This document shows positions 12,003 to 24,280 of a DNA stretch of 64,000 nucleotides, piece after piece. The DNA comes from Azolla caroliniana (Eukaryota > Polypodiophyta): contig JBHGNT010000002.1 of the NCBI GenBank assembly GCA_043228905.1, positions 12,834,001 through 12,898,000 on the forward strand, given 5' to 3'. The notes below the pieces were generated by a model. The model did not search any database. It was given only the letters and a program-made list of their open reading frames with translations, and was not told the origin of the DNA. Position 1 is the first letter of the stretch; each line of letters opens with the position of its first letter. Made by a program: the position numbers and the translations under genes.

Positions 12003-14233
12003 TAGTTGATGTGTTGCAAGCATGATGCTTCTCATTTTGTTTCTTGTATATACAATCAGGGAAAGTAGGAAGAACTACTAATGACTGACAACTCACTGTA
12101 ATGCTGATAGTCTAACGAAAGAACTTGTTAACCCTCTAATTGTATTTGGTTGGACCAGGCTTGGAAATTTATGCTGTATACTAATTATCATGAAATTTCC
12201 TCAGCTTTTTGTACTGTCCCTTCGCTTGATTGCATCGTTAATACTTGGTCAACTATGTAGATGGTTACATGTTAATTTTCTTTTAATTTGAGTGCAAAGT
12301 TGGAATGATCTTTACAACACCTCAAGCAAAAATTGGATGAACATGGAGAATGTACAGAGTAAAGAAATAAATAGGATCAAACAAATTGTTATCGCTAATG
12401 TGGTTAAAACCCCTCAAAATCCGTTATTCATGATCCCACACTGTTTGGCAGGTTCCCTCTCTACATCAGTGTTTTTCCATGATTGTACTTGAAATTTCTC
12501 TTTAAATTTTGATAGATGGTCAGTCAATGAAACCCAGGCAATATGGTTTCAGCATATACAACTTAAGAGAATATGAATTTCTTGGTTTTCTATTGAGGAA
12601 AATGGCTTCTTGTGACTTGTCTTACATGAGAACCTCTTGGCTCCAAAAGAACCATTTTGGTGTACTGTTGACAATTAACTAATTTAATGTGAAATCATGA
12701 GATTTCTTACATAATTCTGGTATCAAAAGAGAAGACTAGAAGAACCCAAAAATTGATGGAGGATTTATGAATTATAAGAATCTATGGATTGGAGAGGTTG
12801 TAAAATCGAAAAGAGGTTGACATGCATGATTATGAAAAGTTGATGGTGATGGAAGGATTTTGGTAGGATTGATCTTCAGAGCATGTGGAGCCATGACATT
12901 ACTTGCTCATGTTTTACTAGAAATAAACAATTGATTGGTTGCGAATTCATCAGATGGAAAGAAGTTTTGAGAATTTGTGATATCTAAACATAAGCATGCC
13001 TAGGAAGTAGCGAGCTATATGCATAGGAACTCAACCTTTAGGATAGATAATTTGTTATTATAGATATGGTTGGAATCTGCCTTGGTAGAATGAAATTTGA
13101 AGTTAATAGCGTGTAGTGATCTAAATGCTCAAAATTTGTGATAGTCCAATCTTGACTACTAACTTGGCAACAAAGTTTTAGGTTGGTTGTTTGGAGATTG
13201 TTCCAATGAAGATAAAATATAGTATAAGTTTAACATTGGAAATACTTTATTTGTCCTCATGAAACTTGCATTGGTATGGCATAGAAAGGCTGGAGCTTAT
13301 CATGCCAAAGCTTGGTTTTAGTAAGTTTGCAAGATGCTCCCTTCCTCCTCAACAATACCATTTTTGTTTCAAGCAAACAAAAGTGAGAAGAAAAAGAAAC
13401 ATTGAAAAGGAATACCTAGATATCTTTAAAGCATGAGAGAGAGAAGCCTTAGATATAATCAGCTTATCAATTGACTTGCATATTAAATGTGGCATTGACA
13501 CGAAACGAAAAATATAATCCACTCTCTCTATCTCTTACACAACGGTTGTGACTATTAGTGTCCCCACTAATTTTGTAGTCGACTAGTCCAGATCCCATCT
13601 AAGCTCTAAGGTGTGAACACATGGGTGGGCCACCATTTGTGAGCTACTCTCATATATAATAGAAAGTTTCTTTCTAGATGTACATCTCTGTGATTGCAAC
13701 TCTATATGCCTATCTAATTGATTCTCAATAGTTCTAATATGGTATCATTGCAAAGAGGTTGATCTAGATTAGGTCTATATGGGTAGTTGGTGTCTAGCAG
13801 TAGAGAGAGACACACACACACACACAGAGTATCTGTGGCCTTGTCCGTGAAAGTTGCAACTACTCCACTGCTCATTTGCCTTGTCCCTTGTTAAATATCT
13901 TGCAATAGTCATCATTATCTGGCCTCCTACTAGAGATAATATGTAAACGAATATCAAGTACATGCCTTACCTCTTTGAGAATCAACTTTGATCTCATGTT
14001 GGTCTCCAAACCAATAGTTCCAATGCCTACCACGTTTGAAAGTCCATCATTATTGACCCTCCAATAAGTCTCTAATTACTCCTTATCCTATTTGTGTCCC
14101 TTTAGTAAGTCTCTAATTTCTCATCTATTTTCATGTGTATTTGTATCTTTTGCACGAGTCTAGGTGTATATGCATGCATACATTTTTTGTATGTGTGACA
14201 TATGCAATCCACATCTTGTCCATATTCAGTCAT
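12003..14233. other. AT-rich intergenic DNA, no gene seen
   Basis: No open frame longer than about 66 codons occurs here and none resembles a known family. A CA/GA simple repeat lies at 13804-13828. The right end abuts a LINE remnant. Confidence 0.6.
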
Positions 14234-15105
14234 TTAGGTTATTTTCCAAATTTGGACGGATCGCACCTGCTTTCGAGGTTGTTGGAAGGGACTAACTAAT
14301 ATCAATCTTCTATTATGTATTGTCATTGCCTCATGAACATCGTTTGCCTCATACAACATCAAGTTGGAATGTAATACTCCCCACATCGCTGATCCCCATG
14401 AAAATAGGCAACCTACATTGATTGTTAGGAATAAAGACATGACTTTCTTCCATACTTGTTGAGCTAAAGAACAAGACCATAGGACATGCTTGGTAGTCTC
14501 CTGAGGTTCATGGCAAAAGCCACATTGCTGCAAATTGGGTGCTACATTCCCTTTCAATGAATGATCAACTGGTAGAGCCATATGCACTAATAACCATCGA
14601 AAGAGAATAAATTTAGTTGGCCCCTTGAATGACCATATCCATTTCCAGTAGGTTCTCAAATGCAAAGTGGACACCCCAATTGGTCCAATGTTTCTGAGCT
14701 GCTGGTATCATTACATTCTGAGAGAGCAGTAATGATCTTCCAAGTTTTACTGAGTATTGAAAGAAGGGGACCTTTACGATCTTTTCGCCCAAGGAGTGTG
14801 ACCAAAGTCAACCCCCCGGATCCCATGTTAATCTTGCAACAAGATCTTTTGCGTATAACCACAAGATATCACACATATAAGTCATTTAGGTTTAGATCTT
14901 TGTTTGAACAAATCCCTTTGTATTTTGGTATCTCTATCATGACATTTATGGGTACCATTATGACTTGATTATGTAACATTTCTAACAAGATAATACCAAA
15001 AAACGTTTTCAACTTGAGTAAGAAACATATGAGTTGCATACAACTTTTACACAAAACCCACCCAGACAACACTTGAGGAATCAAGAGAAAGTGGATGTCC
15101 ATTTA
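14234..15105 (-). pseudogene. LINE remnant, C-terminal zinc-finger region
   Basis: The minus strand encodes, with frameshifts, the end of a non-LTR retrotransposon ORF2. The clearest part is YWKWIWSFKGPTKFILFRWLL followed by CGFCHEPQETTKHVLWSC, the Cys/His pattern of the zf-RVT region after the reverse transcriptase. The same protein segment occurs at 45180-45420 on the plus strand, so both belong to one LINE family. No RT domain remains here. Confidence 0.75.
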
Positions 15106-15130
15106 AAGTGGTGAGGTGGTTGTGTCGGGT

Positions 15131-15830
15131 TTAATATTTGAATGCCCCACATGGTAAGGCAAAGTTGACTAGCTCCCATGTTTTGTTGTCTTTGATCGAG
15201 TCCATCTCGGATCTCATGGCTTGTAGCCATGTGTTGGCGTCCGGTGTGGCTATAGCTTCCTCGTGGGAGCTTGGTTTGCATGCATCCGTGTAGTTGACGT
15301 AGTCGAGACCTGGTTGATAAAACTCTGTTGGCCGTCGAGCTCGTTTGGATCTCCTAGGTACCGAGATCTTTGGTTCAAATTCTTCGATTATCTCAGTTGG
15401 TTGATCGGTATTTCTTGAACCATCGTCAAGAGTTCTATGAGATGACTTGCCCCTGGTGTAGGATTTCAACGATATTTGGTCATCCTCCCCTTCTTTGGGA
15501 TCGATTGATAGAGGTACGTGTGCCTTGGCTGGTTCGGTTCGGTCTTTTGGCACTTTACCCTGTTTGGGAGATTTGATCATTTCGACTTTGTCATATTCAC
15601 CTTTTGTCAATCTCTTAGTGGAATCAAATTTGACTAGTGGACCTCTTGCCGATTTGAGTTCAACAAGGGGATTGGCTTGGTCGATTTTGACTATTTGTTT
15701 GATCGCCAATTCGGTCCAGTGGGTCAGTCCCTCTACGGTATCTTCGTCAAAGGAGACCTTTTTCCCACTTCTCTTAGGCCGGGATGGGTTTGAGGACAGA
15801 ATTGAGTCTTCATTGAAGACTACGTCACCG
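15131..15830 (-). pseudogene. Copia fragment: linker between integrase and RT
   Basis: The open minus-strand frame carries the copia hallmarks RRSKRARRPTEFYQPGLDY and WLQAMRSEMDSIKDNKTWELV, which sit just before the reverse transcriptase. Upstream sequence is a polar linker. Integrase and RT are both missing, so this is a dead fragment. The left end near 15131 shows a small rearrangement after WELV. Confidence 0.7.
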
Positions 15831-15837
15831 CTCTGGT

Positions 15838-16015
15838 GTTGGGAAACAGGTCCCTCCGGATGGGACGCGTTGGTCAGCTGGTTTCGGACGCGGAATTGGA
15901 TTGGCCAGGAAGACATCTGATAGGCATCCGGAATCCGGAATCCGAAAAGAATCGGGATTCCCGATCCAGCCGTAGCCGATTAGAGGCTATATTTGTAAAT
16001 AACCATTACAACGTA
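15838..16015 (+). repeat. Truncated copia LTR, 5' part
   Basis: The start TGTTGGGAAACAGGTCCCTC matches the LTR start at 16087 and, in reverse, that at 54804. Only about 180 bp remain before a TA microsatellite. It lies directly against a copia fragment in the opposite orientation. Confidence 0.65.
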
Positions 16016-16018
16016 TAA

Positions 16019-16069
<51 letters not shown>
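16019..16069. repeat. (TA)n microsatellite
   Basis: An uninterrupted TA run of about 50 bp lies between two copies of the beginning of the same copia LTR. Confidence 0.9.
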
Positions 16070-16072
<3 letters not shown>

Positions 16073-16086
16073 TTAGGCCTAACATG

Positions 16087-16545
16087 TGTTGGGAAACATG
16101 TCCCTCCGGATGGGAAGAGAAGGACCGTGTTGGTGAGTACCTCAAAATCGGAAATCGAAATCGAAATCGAAATCGAAAACCAAAATCGTTTCGGAAGACT
16201 ATAATTGTAAATAGTAAAAAATGCCTCTTGGGGGCTATACTTGTAAATAGCCAGAAAGTTGCTTTGGTTTATAAGCAACTAGGGCAAATCTTATAGTTAG
16301 TTCTTTTATCGGACGAAGGAGAACTTGAGGTCGTTGCCTCCGAGTTCCGTATTTGTACTTCCTCTCTACTATAGTGATATGTTTTCTTAGGGTTTGTGGA
16401 CCCCCGTGGTTTTTCCCATTTTGGGTTTTCCATGTAAAATATTGGTGTCTCTATGTCTTCACGTTTTTCTTGTCTGTGTACCAGTTCTTGGTTTCTACAC
16501 ACGAATATAAACGTGAAACCAGTTGTGGCCGGTCGATTCCTTACA
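16087..16545 (+). repeat. 5' LTR of copia element
   Basis: It starts TGTTGGGAAACATGTCCCTC and ends ATTCCTTACA, giving the usual TG...CA ends. Positions 16380-16545 match 26630-26796 closely. Confidence 0.85.
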
Positions 16546-16548
16546 AAG

Positions 16549-16560
16549 TGGTATCAGAGC
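16549..16560 (+). other. Primer-binding site, initiator tRNA-Met
   Basis: TGGTATCAGAGC, three bases after the LTR, is the standard 12-base complement to the 3' end of plant initiator tRNA-Met used by copia elements. Confidence 0.9.
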
Positions 16561-16561
16561 G

Positions 16562-19500
16562 ATGGAAAACTCATTCGGCGGCATGTTTAAGCTAGCCGGC
16601 TCCAACTACTCAGTGTGGAAGTCGAAGATGAGAGACATGCTCGTGTGCAAAGACCTCTGGCTGCCGGTGTAGTTCGGAGATAAAAGACTAGACAAGATCG
16701 ATGCAACGATGTGGGAAGTATTGCATCTAAAGGCAGCCACATACATAAGGTGTTTTTTGTATACATGAGTCTATACAACAACTTTGGCGAAACAGATGCA
16801 GGGGTCCTATGGAAGAAGATCGACATCATGTTCGAAAACAAGAACGCCGTGAACCGAGTCTCAGTATTTTGAAAAATCGTGAGGCTCCGGTATTAGGATG
16901 GCTCCAGTATGGCGGAGCACATCAATGCCTTTGGATTGATGAACCAAACCACCTCTCTAGAAGTACCTCTAGTCGACGAGGTATTAGCATTACTATTGCT
17001 GGGATCCCTTCCAGACAGTTGGGAGATGCTCGTTGTCACTTTGAACAACACCAGGCCGGAAGGGAAGTATCTATCCCTAGAGTAGGTGAAGTGGAGCTTG
17101 TTGAATGAAGAAGCTCACCGGAAGGACCGTGAGTCCAATACCGACCAGAAGACTTTAGTCACAGAAGGTGACACGATTCGGGGAAGAGGCCGAAATCGAA
17201 GTCCCTAGAACCGAGATAAGTCGGGGACTAGGTTGAAGTCGAGGGGGAGACCCACGTGCTTCTATTGTGGGAAGCCGGGGCACTTCTAGAAAAATTGCCG
17301 ACACTTTCGAAAGGAGAAAGGGGGAGCTGATGGTGTAGAGCCGAAGAAAATCCCAGATAGAAAGAACACCTCAGCAATCGGCACGAGTGAGGAGGAGTTG
17401 TTGCTCATCAGTGAGCAAAACGAAGTGAATCTCGCCGGCGAAGAATCGACATGGGTGGTCGATTCGGGTGCGTCATTCCACCTAACCCTTGACCAAAAGT
17501 GTTTCTCATCCTACAGAGCTGGAGATCTCAAATCCGTAAAGATGGGAAATGAAGGAGCATGCCGAATCGTCGACATTGGAGATGTGTGTTTGGAAAATTC
17601 AACTAAGTTCAGACTCGTGTTGAGAGATGTACGACATGTTCCGGAGGTTCGATTGAACCTAATATTAGCCAATCAGCTAGATGACGAAGGTTACATGGGT
17701 AGCATCTGAAACAATGTCATGAAGTTTTACAAAGGAAGTCTGATCGTGGCTCGAGCTTGGAAGACCAACACACTATACATAATGAATGTTCGAAAATGCT
17801 GAGGGGAAGCAAACGTGGCAGCCGACACGGTCGGTGAACTGTGGCACAGGAGGTTGTGCCATATTAGCAGAAGGGGATGCAAAAGCTTGCCGAGGACAAC
17901 CTCGTTCCTGAGGTGAAGAACGTGCAACTTGAGAAGTGCACGGATTGCTTGGCCGACAAGCAGAATCAAACATCTTTCCGAACGAGGCCCCCAATGAGAA
18001 AGAAAATGCCGTTGGAGCTTGTGCATACGAATGTATGCTATGTGGACACGAAGTCGCATGGTGGTTCCCAGTATTTCGTGACCTTCGTTGATGACTGTAG
18101 CACGAAGTTGTGGGCTTCCGTGCTAAAGATGAAGGATCAAGTGTTATCTCTCTTCAAAGAGTTCCAAGCAAGGGCCGAATGAGAAACCAGTCGAAAACTG
18201 AAGGCAGTCCGATCGGACAATGGTGGAGAGTACCATGGACCGTTCGAGGAATATTGCCGAAATCAAAGAATCTGGCTTGAGTATACCGTGTCGAAGACGC
18301 CAGAGCTTAATCGGTTGGCCAAGAGAATGAACCAGACCGTAATGGAAAGGGTCCGAAGCATGCTTGCACATGCTAAGTTACTGAAGATGTTCTGGGCTGA
18401 GGCGTTGATGACGGCGGCGTACGTGATAAACCGATCACCCTCAGTACCCTTGGACGATGATATTCTACAAAGGGAGTGGAGTGGCAAAGACGTATCGTAC
18501 CGAGATTTGAGGGTGTCGAGTTGTCTTGCTTATGTGCATATGGCAAAGGACCAGAGGGGGAAGTTGGACTCGAAATCTCGGCCATGCATATTTGTCGGCT
18601 ACGGCAATGATGAATTTGGCTATCGGCTATGGGACTTAGCCGAGAAGAAAGTGATTAGGAGCCGCGACATTGTCTTCATGGAGGAAAAGACAATAGTTGG
18701 CTAGGAGATTGAGAATAAGTCTCAAACTACCGAATCGAACCGAGTCGACGCTCGGCCGAATCGATCGAAATCGAATCTGAGTCAGTTAGCTGAGTTAATA
18801 CTTAGCAAAATCGAGAACTGACTGAAGAGCGAGGGGAAATGGCTGAACAGGGAACCGAATTCGAATCGGCTGAAGAAGAACCGACTGTGCCGAATGGAGG
18901 TCGTAGATACCCCCTAAGAGAAAGGAGGGCCCTCCGAAGATTTCCAGATGAAGAGCGTGTACTACTAACAGATGAGGGAGAGCTGGAAAGCTTTGAAGAA
19001 GCCAAGGAAGATACCCACAGCCGAAAGTGATTGAGTGCCATGCAAGAGGAGATGGATTCTTTCCATGATAATCACATATGAACTGACCGAACTTCTGAGA
19101 GGAAAGAAGGCACTTCGGAATAAATGGGTATACAAGTTGAAACCGGGAGATGGCGGGAATCCACCCAAGTACAAAGCACGAATCGTCATGAAAGTTTTTC
19201 AGTAGAAGAAGGGTGTCAATTTTGACGAAATATTTTCCCCGTTCATAAAAACGAAGTCAATTCGAACCGTGTTGAGTATCGTGACCAACATGGATCTCGA
19301 AGTCGAGCAATTAGATGTCAAGACGGCGTTTCTACATGGTGATCTTGAAGAGGGGATCTACATGCACCAGCTGGAAGGATTTGTAGGGAAAGGTAAAGAG
19401 AACCTCGTATGCCGATTAAGGGAGAGCTTGTATGGGTTGAAGCAAGCACCTCGGCAATGGTACCAAAAATTTGAATCCTTCATGACCGACAACGGGTACC

Positions 19501-20100
19501 ACAAAACGCAGGCCGATCATTGTGTATTTGTGAAGAAATTCGACGAAGATGAAGGAGATTTCCTCATCCTTCTGTTGTACGTAGACGACATGCTAATTGT
19601 CGGACAGGACGATACGAAGATCCAAGTGCTGAAGAAGGCCTTGACCAGATCGTTTTCGATGAAGGATATGGGTCCATCAAAGCAAATCCTGGGGATGCAC
19701 GTTGTTCGGGATCGAACAAAGAAGTTGTTCTGGCTGTCACAAGAAAAAATACGTGACAAAGGTGCTCCAGAGATTCGGCATGGAGAGCACAAAACCGGTC
19801 GGCTCGACACTGTCGACAAACTGCAAGCTAAGCAAAGAACAATGTCCGAAATCGAAAACTAAGAAGGCCGAGATGTCAAAGGTTCCTTATGCCTTAGTAG
19901 TCGGAAGCTTGGTGTACGCGATGGTATGTACCAGGCCGGACATAGGATACACAGTCAGTGTGGTAAGCCGATATATGAGGAACCCCGGAAGAGAGCATTG
20001 GCCTGTCGTGCAATGGATACTTCAGCACCTAAAAGGCACCTCGAACGTGTGTCTCCGTTTCGGTTCATGTAACCCCACACTGGAAGGCCGAAGGCTTTAA
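16562..20100 (+). pseudogene. Copia gag-pol, broken
   Basis: The gag ATG at 16562 directly follows the primer site. Recognisable parts in order are gag, a CCHC knuckle (CFYCGKPGHF then a TAG, about 17255-17300), protease (WVVDSGASFHLT, 17452), integrase (HRRLCHISRRG; VRSDNGGEYHGPFEEYC near 18208) and RT (VEQLDVKTAFLHGDLEEGIY near 19305; active site YVDD at 19577). The frame is interrupted repeatedly. Several stops have the form expected from CAG or CGA, for instance LPV-stop-FG where the 26813 copy reads LPVQFG. RNase H is almost wholly missing. Confidence 0.85.
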
Positions 20101-20627
20101 CTGAAGACGCATTTTTTTCTTTTCAAGCTTCCGACCCACGTTTGACTGGGAGAGCGCACTTATAGTGTTTAGTTGCGTTATTCTTGCTTTTTCTTTTCTT
20201 TTCTTTTACATATCCTCGAGTTTGTGTGGTGCGTTTTTCATATCATTATTTCTGGGTTGTCATCAAAATTTGTTATACAAGAAAGCTCTCTTTGTTAGCT
20301 TTCTTACAAATATTTTCTTTTGAAATTTGGATAAGAGATGAAGAAATTATGAGCTTTTTTCTCTACCTTGCTTTTTTTGCTTAATTTTCTGCGTTTTTCT
20401 TCTTTTTCTACTTTTGAAAAATGCCTCTAACTTTATTTCTCTTCAATTTCATTTATCATTTAACTCTTGGACCTTTCATATTGTGCTTTATTCTTCTATA
20501 CCTTCGCATCCAATGTATTTGTCACAATCTTTTCCTATGAGCAAAAATCAACTTCACAGAACGTAACACTCATAACTTCCCGGGTTGCGCTCATTGCGAG
20601 ACTTAATCCAACACCTTACTGCACGTT
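20101..20627. other. T-rich spacer, no gene seen
   Basis: A pyrimidine-rich stretch with TTTTC runs lies between the broken copia and the next element. It contains only short frames without recognisable features. Confidence 0.6.
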
Positions 20628-21140
20628 GTCGCGTTACTACGCACGTGCGTGGAGAAACGAGGCGGGACCACCGGGGTCTTGGACCGAAGAGCAGGTGATA
20701 GAAGGGGAATGAGAAAGAGAGAGACGCCCTGTCACGTATGAGTAAGAAACACAGGGGCACAGCTCGTCAACACAGATGACGCGAAGGGACACAGAGATAG
20801 GGAGACACAAGTGTTTGTATATTAACGAGTAACAGAATACACAACAAAGCACGTGAGCGGTTACAACCGAACAGGTCGGCGAACAGATGCCGATGCTTGT
20901 TCATCTGCGCACGAAAGGAGAAAAGGGTGGAGGTGCTGCCGGAAGCACACGGGCGTTCCTCGAAGCAGCGCGAGCCTCCCGAAAACCTGCAGAGAAGAGC
21001 GATGGAGAACGAACAGAGGAGAAGCGTTCGGTTCCGGTCCGACAACACTTCGTCCTCCTTAATGCACGATCCCTTCTCCCTGCGTCTCCCTCTCCTTTAT
21101 AGTGTCAAGAAGGGAGCCGTCTCCGTCATTTACTTCCTAC
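20628..21140 (-). repeat. 3' LTR of the Ty3-like element (outer limit approximate)
   Basis: Positions 20628-20792 match the right LTR. The remainder is assigned because a TATA-like box (CACTATAAAGGAGAGG on the minus strand, about 21090-21105) and the end of integrase at 21177 lie just beyond. The exact start of the LTR on the integrase side cannot be fixed, since the right copy is truncated. Confidence 0.6.
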
Positions 21141-21176
21141 CTACTGAATCTAACTACCCAGGATATCTCTATGTAC

Positions 21177-24100
21177 CTAATTCTCTATTATATACATTAA
21201 GAGCAGTTCTTCCCGACTCACCTCGTCCCTCCAATCTACTGTCGCCCAAGAGGAGATCGTCCGTTCCATCGGCATGATCGGCTTCTGTCCGAACATGAGC
21301 TCTAACGACATGAACCCGGTTACCGAATTGTGCGTTGTCCGGTCCGCCCACAAGGCATAAGGTAACAGCCGTGGCCAGTTCCTGACCTGGCCTCTGCATG
21401 CCCGGACTAGCGCTTTGACGATTGGCCCGTGCCCGCGCTCTACCTTCCCGTTTGCCTCCGGATTGTACGCTGTGGTGAGCGAGAGCTTGACCCCTAACTG
21501 GTCGAATAGCTCCTCGGCCTCTTCGGCGTCCAACTCCCCCCGGTCAGCCACAATCTTTCCGACGCACCCGTACCGGCATATCACGTCCTCGAACAGGAAC
21601 CGACACACGGCCGCGGTCGTTTTGTTTTGCAGGGCTCGGCCTTCCACCTGGTTTGTCAGGTCCTCCCGGGCCAACACCAAATATCGCATATGCCCTACGC
21701 CCATCGACATTGTCACCAAATCTACCATCCATTTGAAGTGGATGGCCGGAGGGTAAGTGGGGTGAAGCTCGTCCTGATGTCGGACTATGGAGTGCATCTG
21801 ACAGCTCTCACAAGTTGTCACGAACCGATGCACGTCCCGGTACAGTCCCGGCCACCAGTACTTCCCCTTTAGTTTCTCAAACGTGGCCCACGTCCCACGG
21901 TGTCCAGCCCAAGGGCTATCGTGTTAGGCCTTCAGCAACTCCTCCTGTTCCTCCTTCATCGCCACTACTCGGAGCGGGATGCCGTTTCTCTTCTTCGGGT
22001 GCTTCCACAAGTATCCGTCCCGGAGAAAGAATCGGTATGCTTTCTTCTGGATTCGGTTGGCCTCATCCTTTGTCCATGACGCGTCTGGCGCCATCGTCCT
22101 CAAGAATCCCCCAATCTGCAGCCACTCCCCATCGTACTTGCTTACGTTGAAATCGTTAAGCGCCAGAGTGCTCCCTCCCTCGGTTGTTGCGTAAGCCGCC
22201 TCGAAGAAGTCCACGCCGACTTCCTCGTCCTCCGAAACCATGCCGCCCTCGTCATTGAATCGCGCCCTCGAAAGCATGTCGGCCATGGCATTGTCTTTCC
22301 CGGAAATGTGTCGTATTTCCGGATCCAGGGACTTGATGTACGCTATCCACATGAGCATCGCCAGGTCCGGGGTTGCGCATCCGAAAACCATGCCGAGAAT
22401 CGACAGGAAGTCCGTCTTGATAATCACTTCTGTCTCGATCAGATAGTCTTTATCGGCCTTCACCGCCGAAACGATACCCCAGAGTTCGCGTTTAACCTGG
22501 GAGTATCCTCGCTGTCGCTCGTTGAGGACCTTCGCGCCGAACCGGACTGGGAACCGAATGCCGTCCTCATCTTCTTGGTTGATGACCCATCCGATCCCGG
22601 TCGGACTCGTATCTACCGTTATGTAGATGGGAGTGCCTTTCTCGTAGACAGCCTTCTGGAGTGCCGGTGCTGCAGAAAGAGCCTCCTTCATCTTTCGGAC
22701 CGACTCCGCGTGCTCGTCTCGCCACTCGAATTTTCGCCCCTTTTTCAGCAACCCGTATAGCGGCTCGGCAATGTGGGCGTAATACGGGATCCATATGTGG
22801 TAGAACGCGCATGCTCCCAAAAACCTCTGTACCTCCGTGACCGAGTTACAGTCGGGCTTCATTGAGAAGATGGCTTCCACCTTAGCCGGAGACGGTTTCC
22901 GGCCATACGGCCCGCATAGATGTCCGACGACCATGATCTCTGATTGCCCGAAGGCCGATTTCTCCCCGGAGAAGGTGAGCCTCGCGTCCTCTAGCCTCTG
23001 CAGCACCCTCTCGCAGTCGTCAATGTGTGTCGCCACGAATTTCCGGCATCCGTTCGGTCCAACCGTTTCGTCCTTTTCCTCCACCGGACATCCCTTGATC
23101 GGGATGTCATCCAAGAATGGCATGGTGATGTTCGGGATACAATCCCTCAGCACCTTGCTCATTGCATTCACCATGTGGGCCACTGAGTTCGTCCCTCCTT
23201 GTGGTAGGGTGCACATCCGCACTAGGCCGAGAGGAGTCCGCATCGTCGTAATGTCTCTGCTCTCTACGGCTAGTTGGAACTGATCGTACCCCGAGTACAG
23301 ATCACCGACCGAGTAGATCGACCTTCCGGCGAAGGCCCCCGCGAACTCGTCTATCGTTGGTCCGATTCCTGCGTTCCGAATGGTAACTGTGTTGATCGGT
23401 TGCAGGTCTTGAATGAAGCGCAACGTCCCGTTCTTCTTCGGTATGGTAAACCACCGGTTCGAGTACGGGGCACTCGACGGTTCGAGGATGCCCATATCGA
23501 CTTTCTGCCTCAATAGCTCCATCAGTTCTGGGATGTGAGCTCTCGGTACCGAAATTGGCTTGAGATTCCATGGTACATGCGGTACCGTGAATATCACCAT
23601 CGGCTTCACGACTGTCGGGTCTACGCACCCGATCTCTTCTGGTGAGAATGCGAAGGCTTTCCTGTGCCTTCCGAGCATTCTCCAAAACCGGTCTTCTTCC
23701 GCCGGCAGTAGGAACCCGCCCCCACCTATTTTGAGCTCCCGTAGTGTTCTGTCGGTGAAGGCGTGCCCTATGCAGGCCAGATCTCGTAAACTAGGGTCCG
23801 ACGCGACCCCCTCGATTCGCAACTCGCTGCCCTCCAGTAAGGGTGCCGCGACTGGCCTTACCTTCCGGTCCACAGTCTTGTACTTCGTGTTAACCCGGGC
23901 CGTCCGATCCGACTCGAGCCCTCGACTGAAGTCCGCGATGATTTCGTACATTTCTTTTGAACAAACCGGTATCGTCCGGTCCTCTTTAAGGCCCTCTCCA
24001 ACCACCTCTCGCAGTATTCCCAAGGTATCGTCGAAGGAGACCGCCTCCATGGCTCCGTAGATTTCCTCGTTGGGCCCGAGAACTCCGCACGCCCGAAGTT

Positions 24101-24209
24101 GCTCTTCTGCCCTTGTCTTTTCTCGGCCAACGACGCCGACTATCGTACACCCTCCGTTTTCGGAGAAACAAAACTTCCTACTCATGGTACAAGGTTTCTT
24201 CGGTTTCAC
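21177..24209 (-). pseudogene. Pol (RT, RNase H, integrase) of the Ty3-like element
   Basis: The reading frame runs from about 24209 to 21177 with one TAA at 21926-21924. RT shows WFTIPKKNGTLRFIQDLQPIN, DLYSGYDQFQL and active site FLDD (MPFLDDIPIKG). RNase H has ITVDTSPTGIGWVI and ends ISGKDNAMADMLSR. Integrase has the zinc motif split by the stop (HxxxxH before CESCQMHS) and catalytic DLVTMSMG, ADRGELD and NPEANGKVERGHGP. The C-terminal SVTGFMSLELMFGQKP is complete and no chromodomain follows. Gag-protease lies upstream in another frame. Only one stop in about 1,000 codons suggests the copy is not very old. Confidence 0.85.
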
Positions 24210-24280
24210 ATCTATCGTACATATGTGGGGTTTTCCCGGAGTGTCCGGACTGTCGCGGCCCCACGCCTTGGCAGCCCTCT

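Larger units (their letters stand above)
16087..20100 (+). mobile_element. Ty1/copia element, 3'-truncated and degenerate
   Basis: The element begins with a 459-bp LTR (16087-16545) and a primer-binding site TGGTATCAGAGC (16549-16560). Gag, protease, integrase and RT follow in copia order. The coding part stops near 20095, early in the RNase H region, and no 3' LTR follows. A related LTR plus gag start recurs at 26623-27139. Many in-frame stops and some frameshifts mark it as old or heavily mutated. Confidence 0.88.

Noticed and set aside
12292-12492. 66-codon plus-strand frame
   Set aside because: No similarity, AT-rich, no context; expected by chance.
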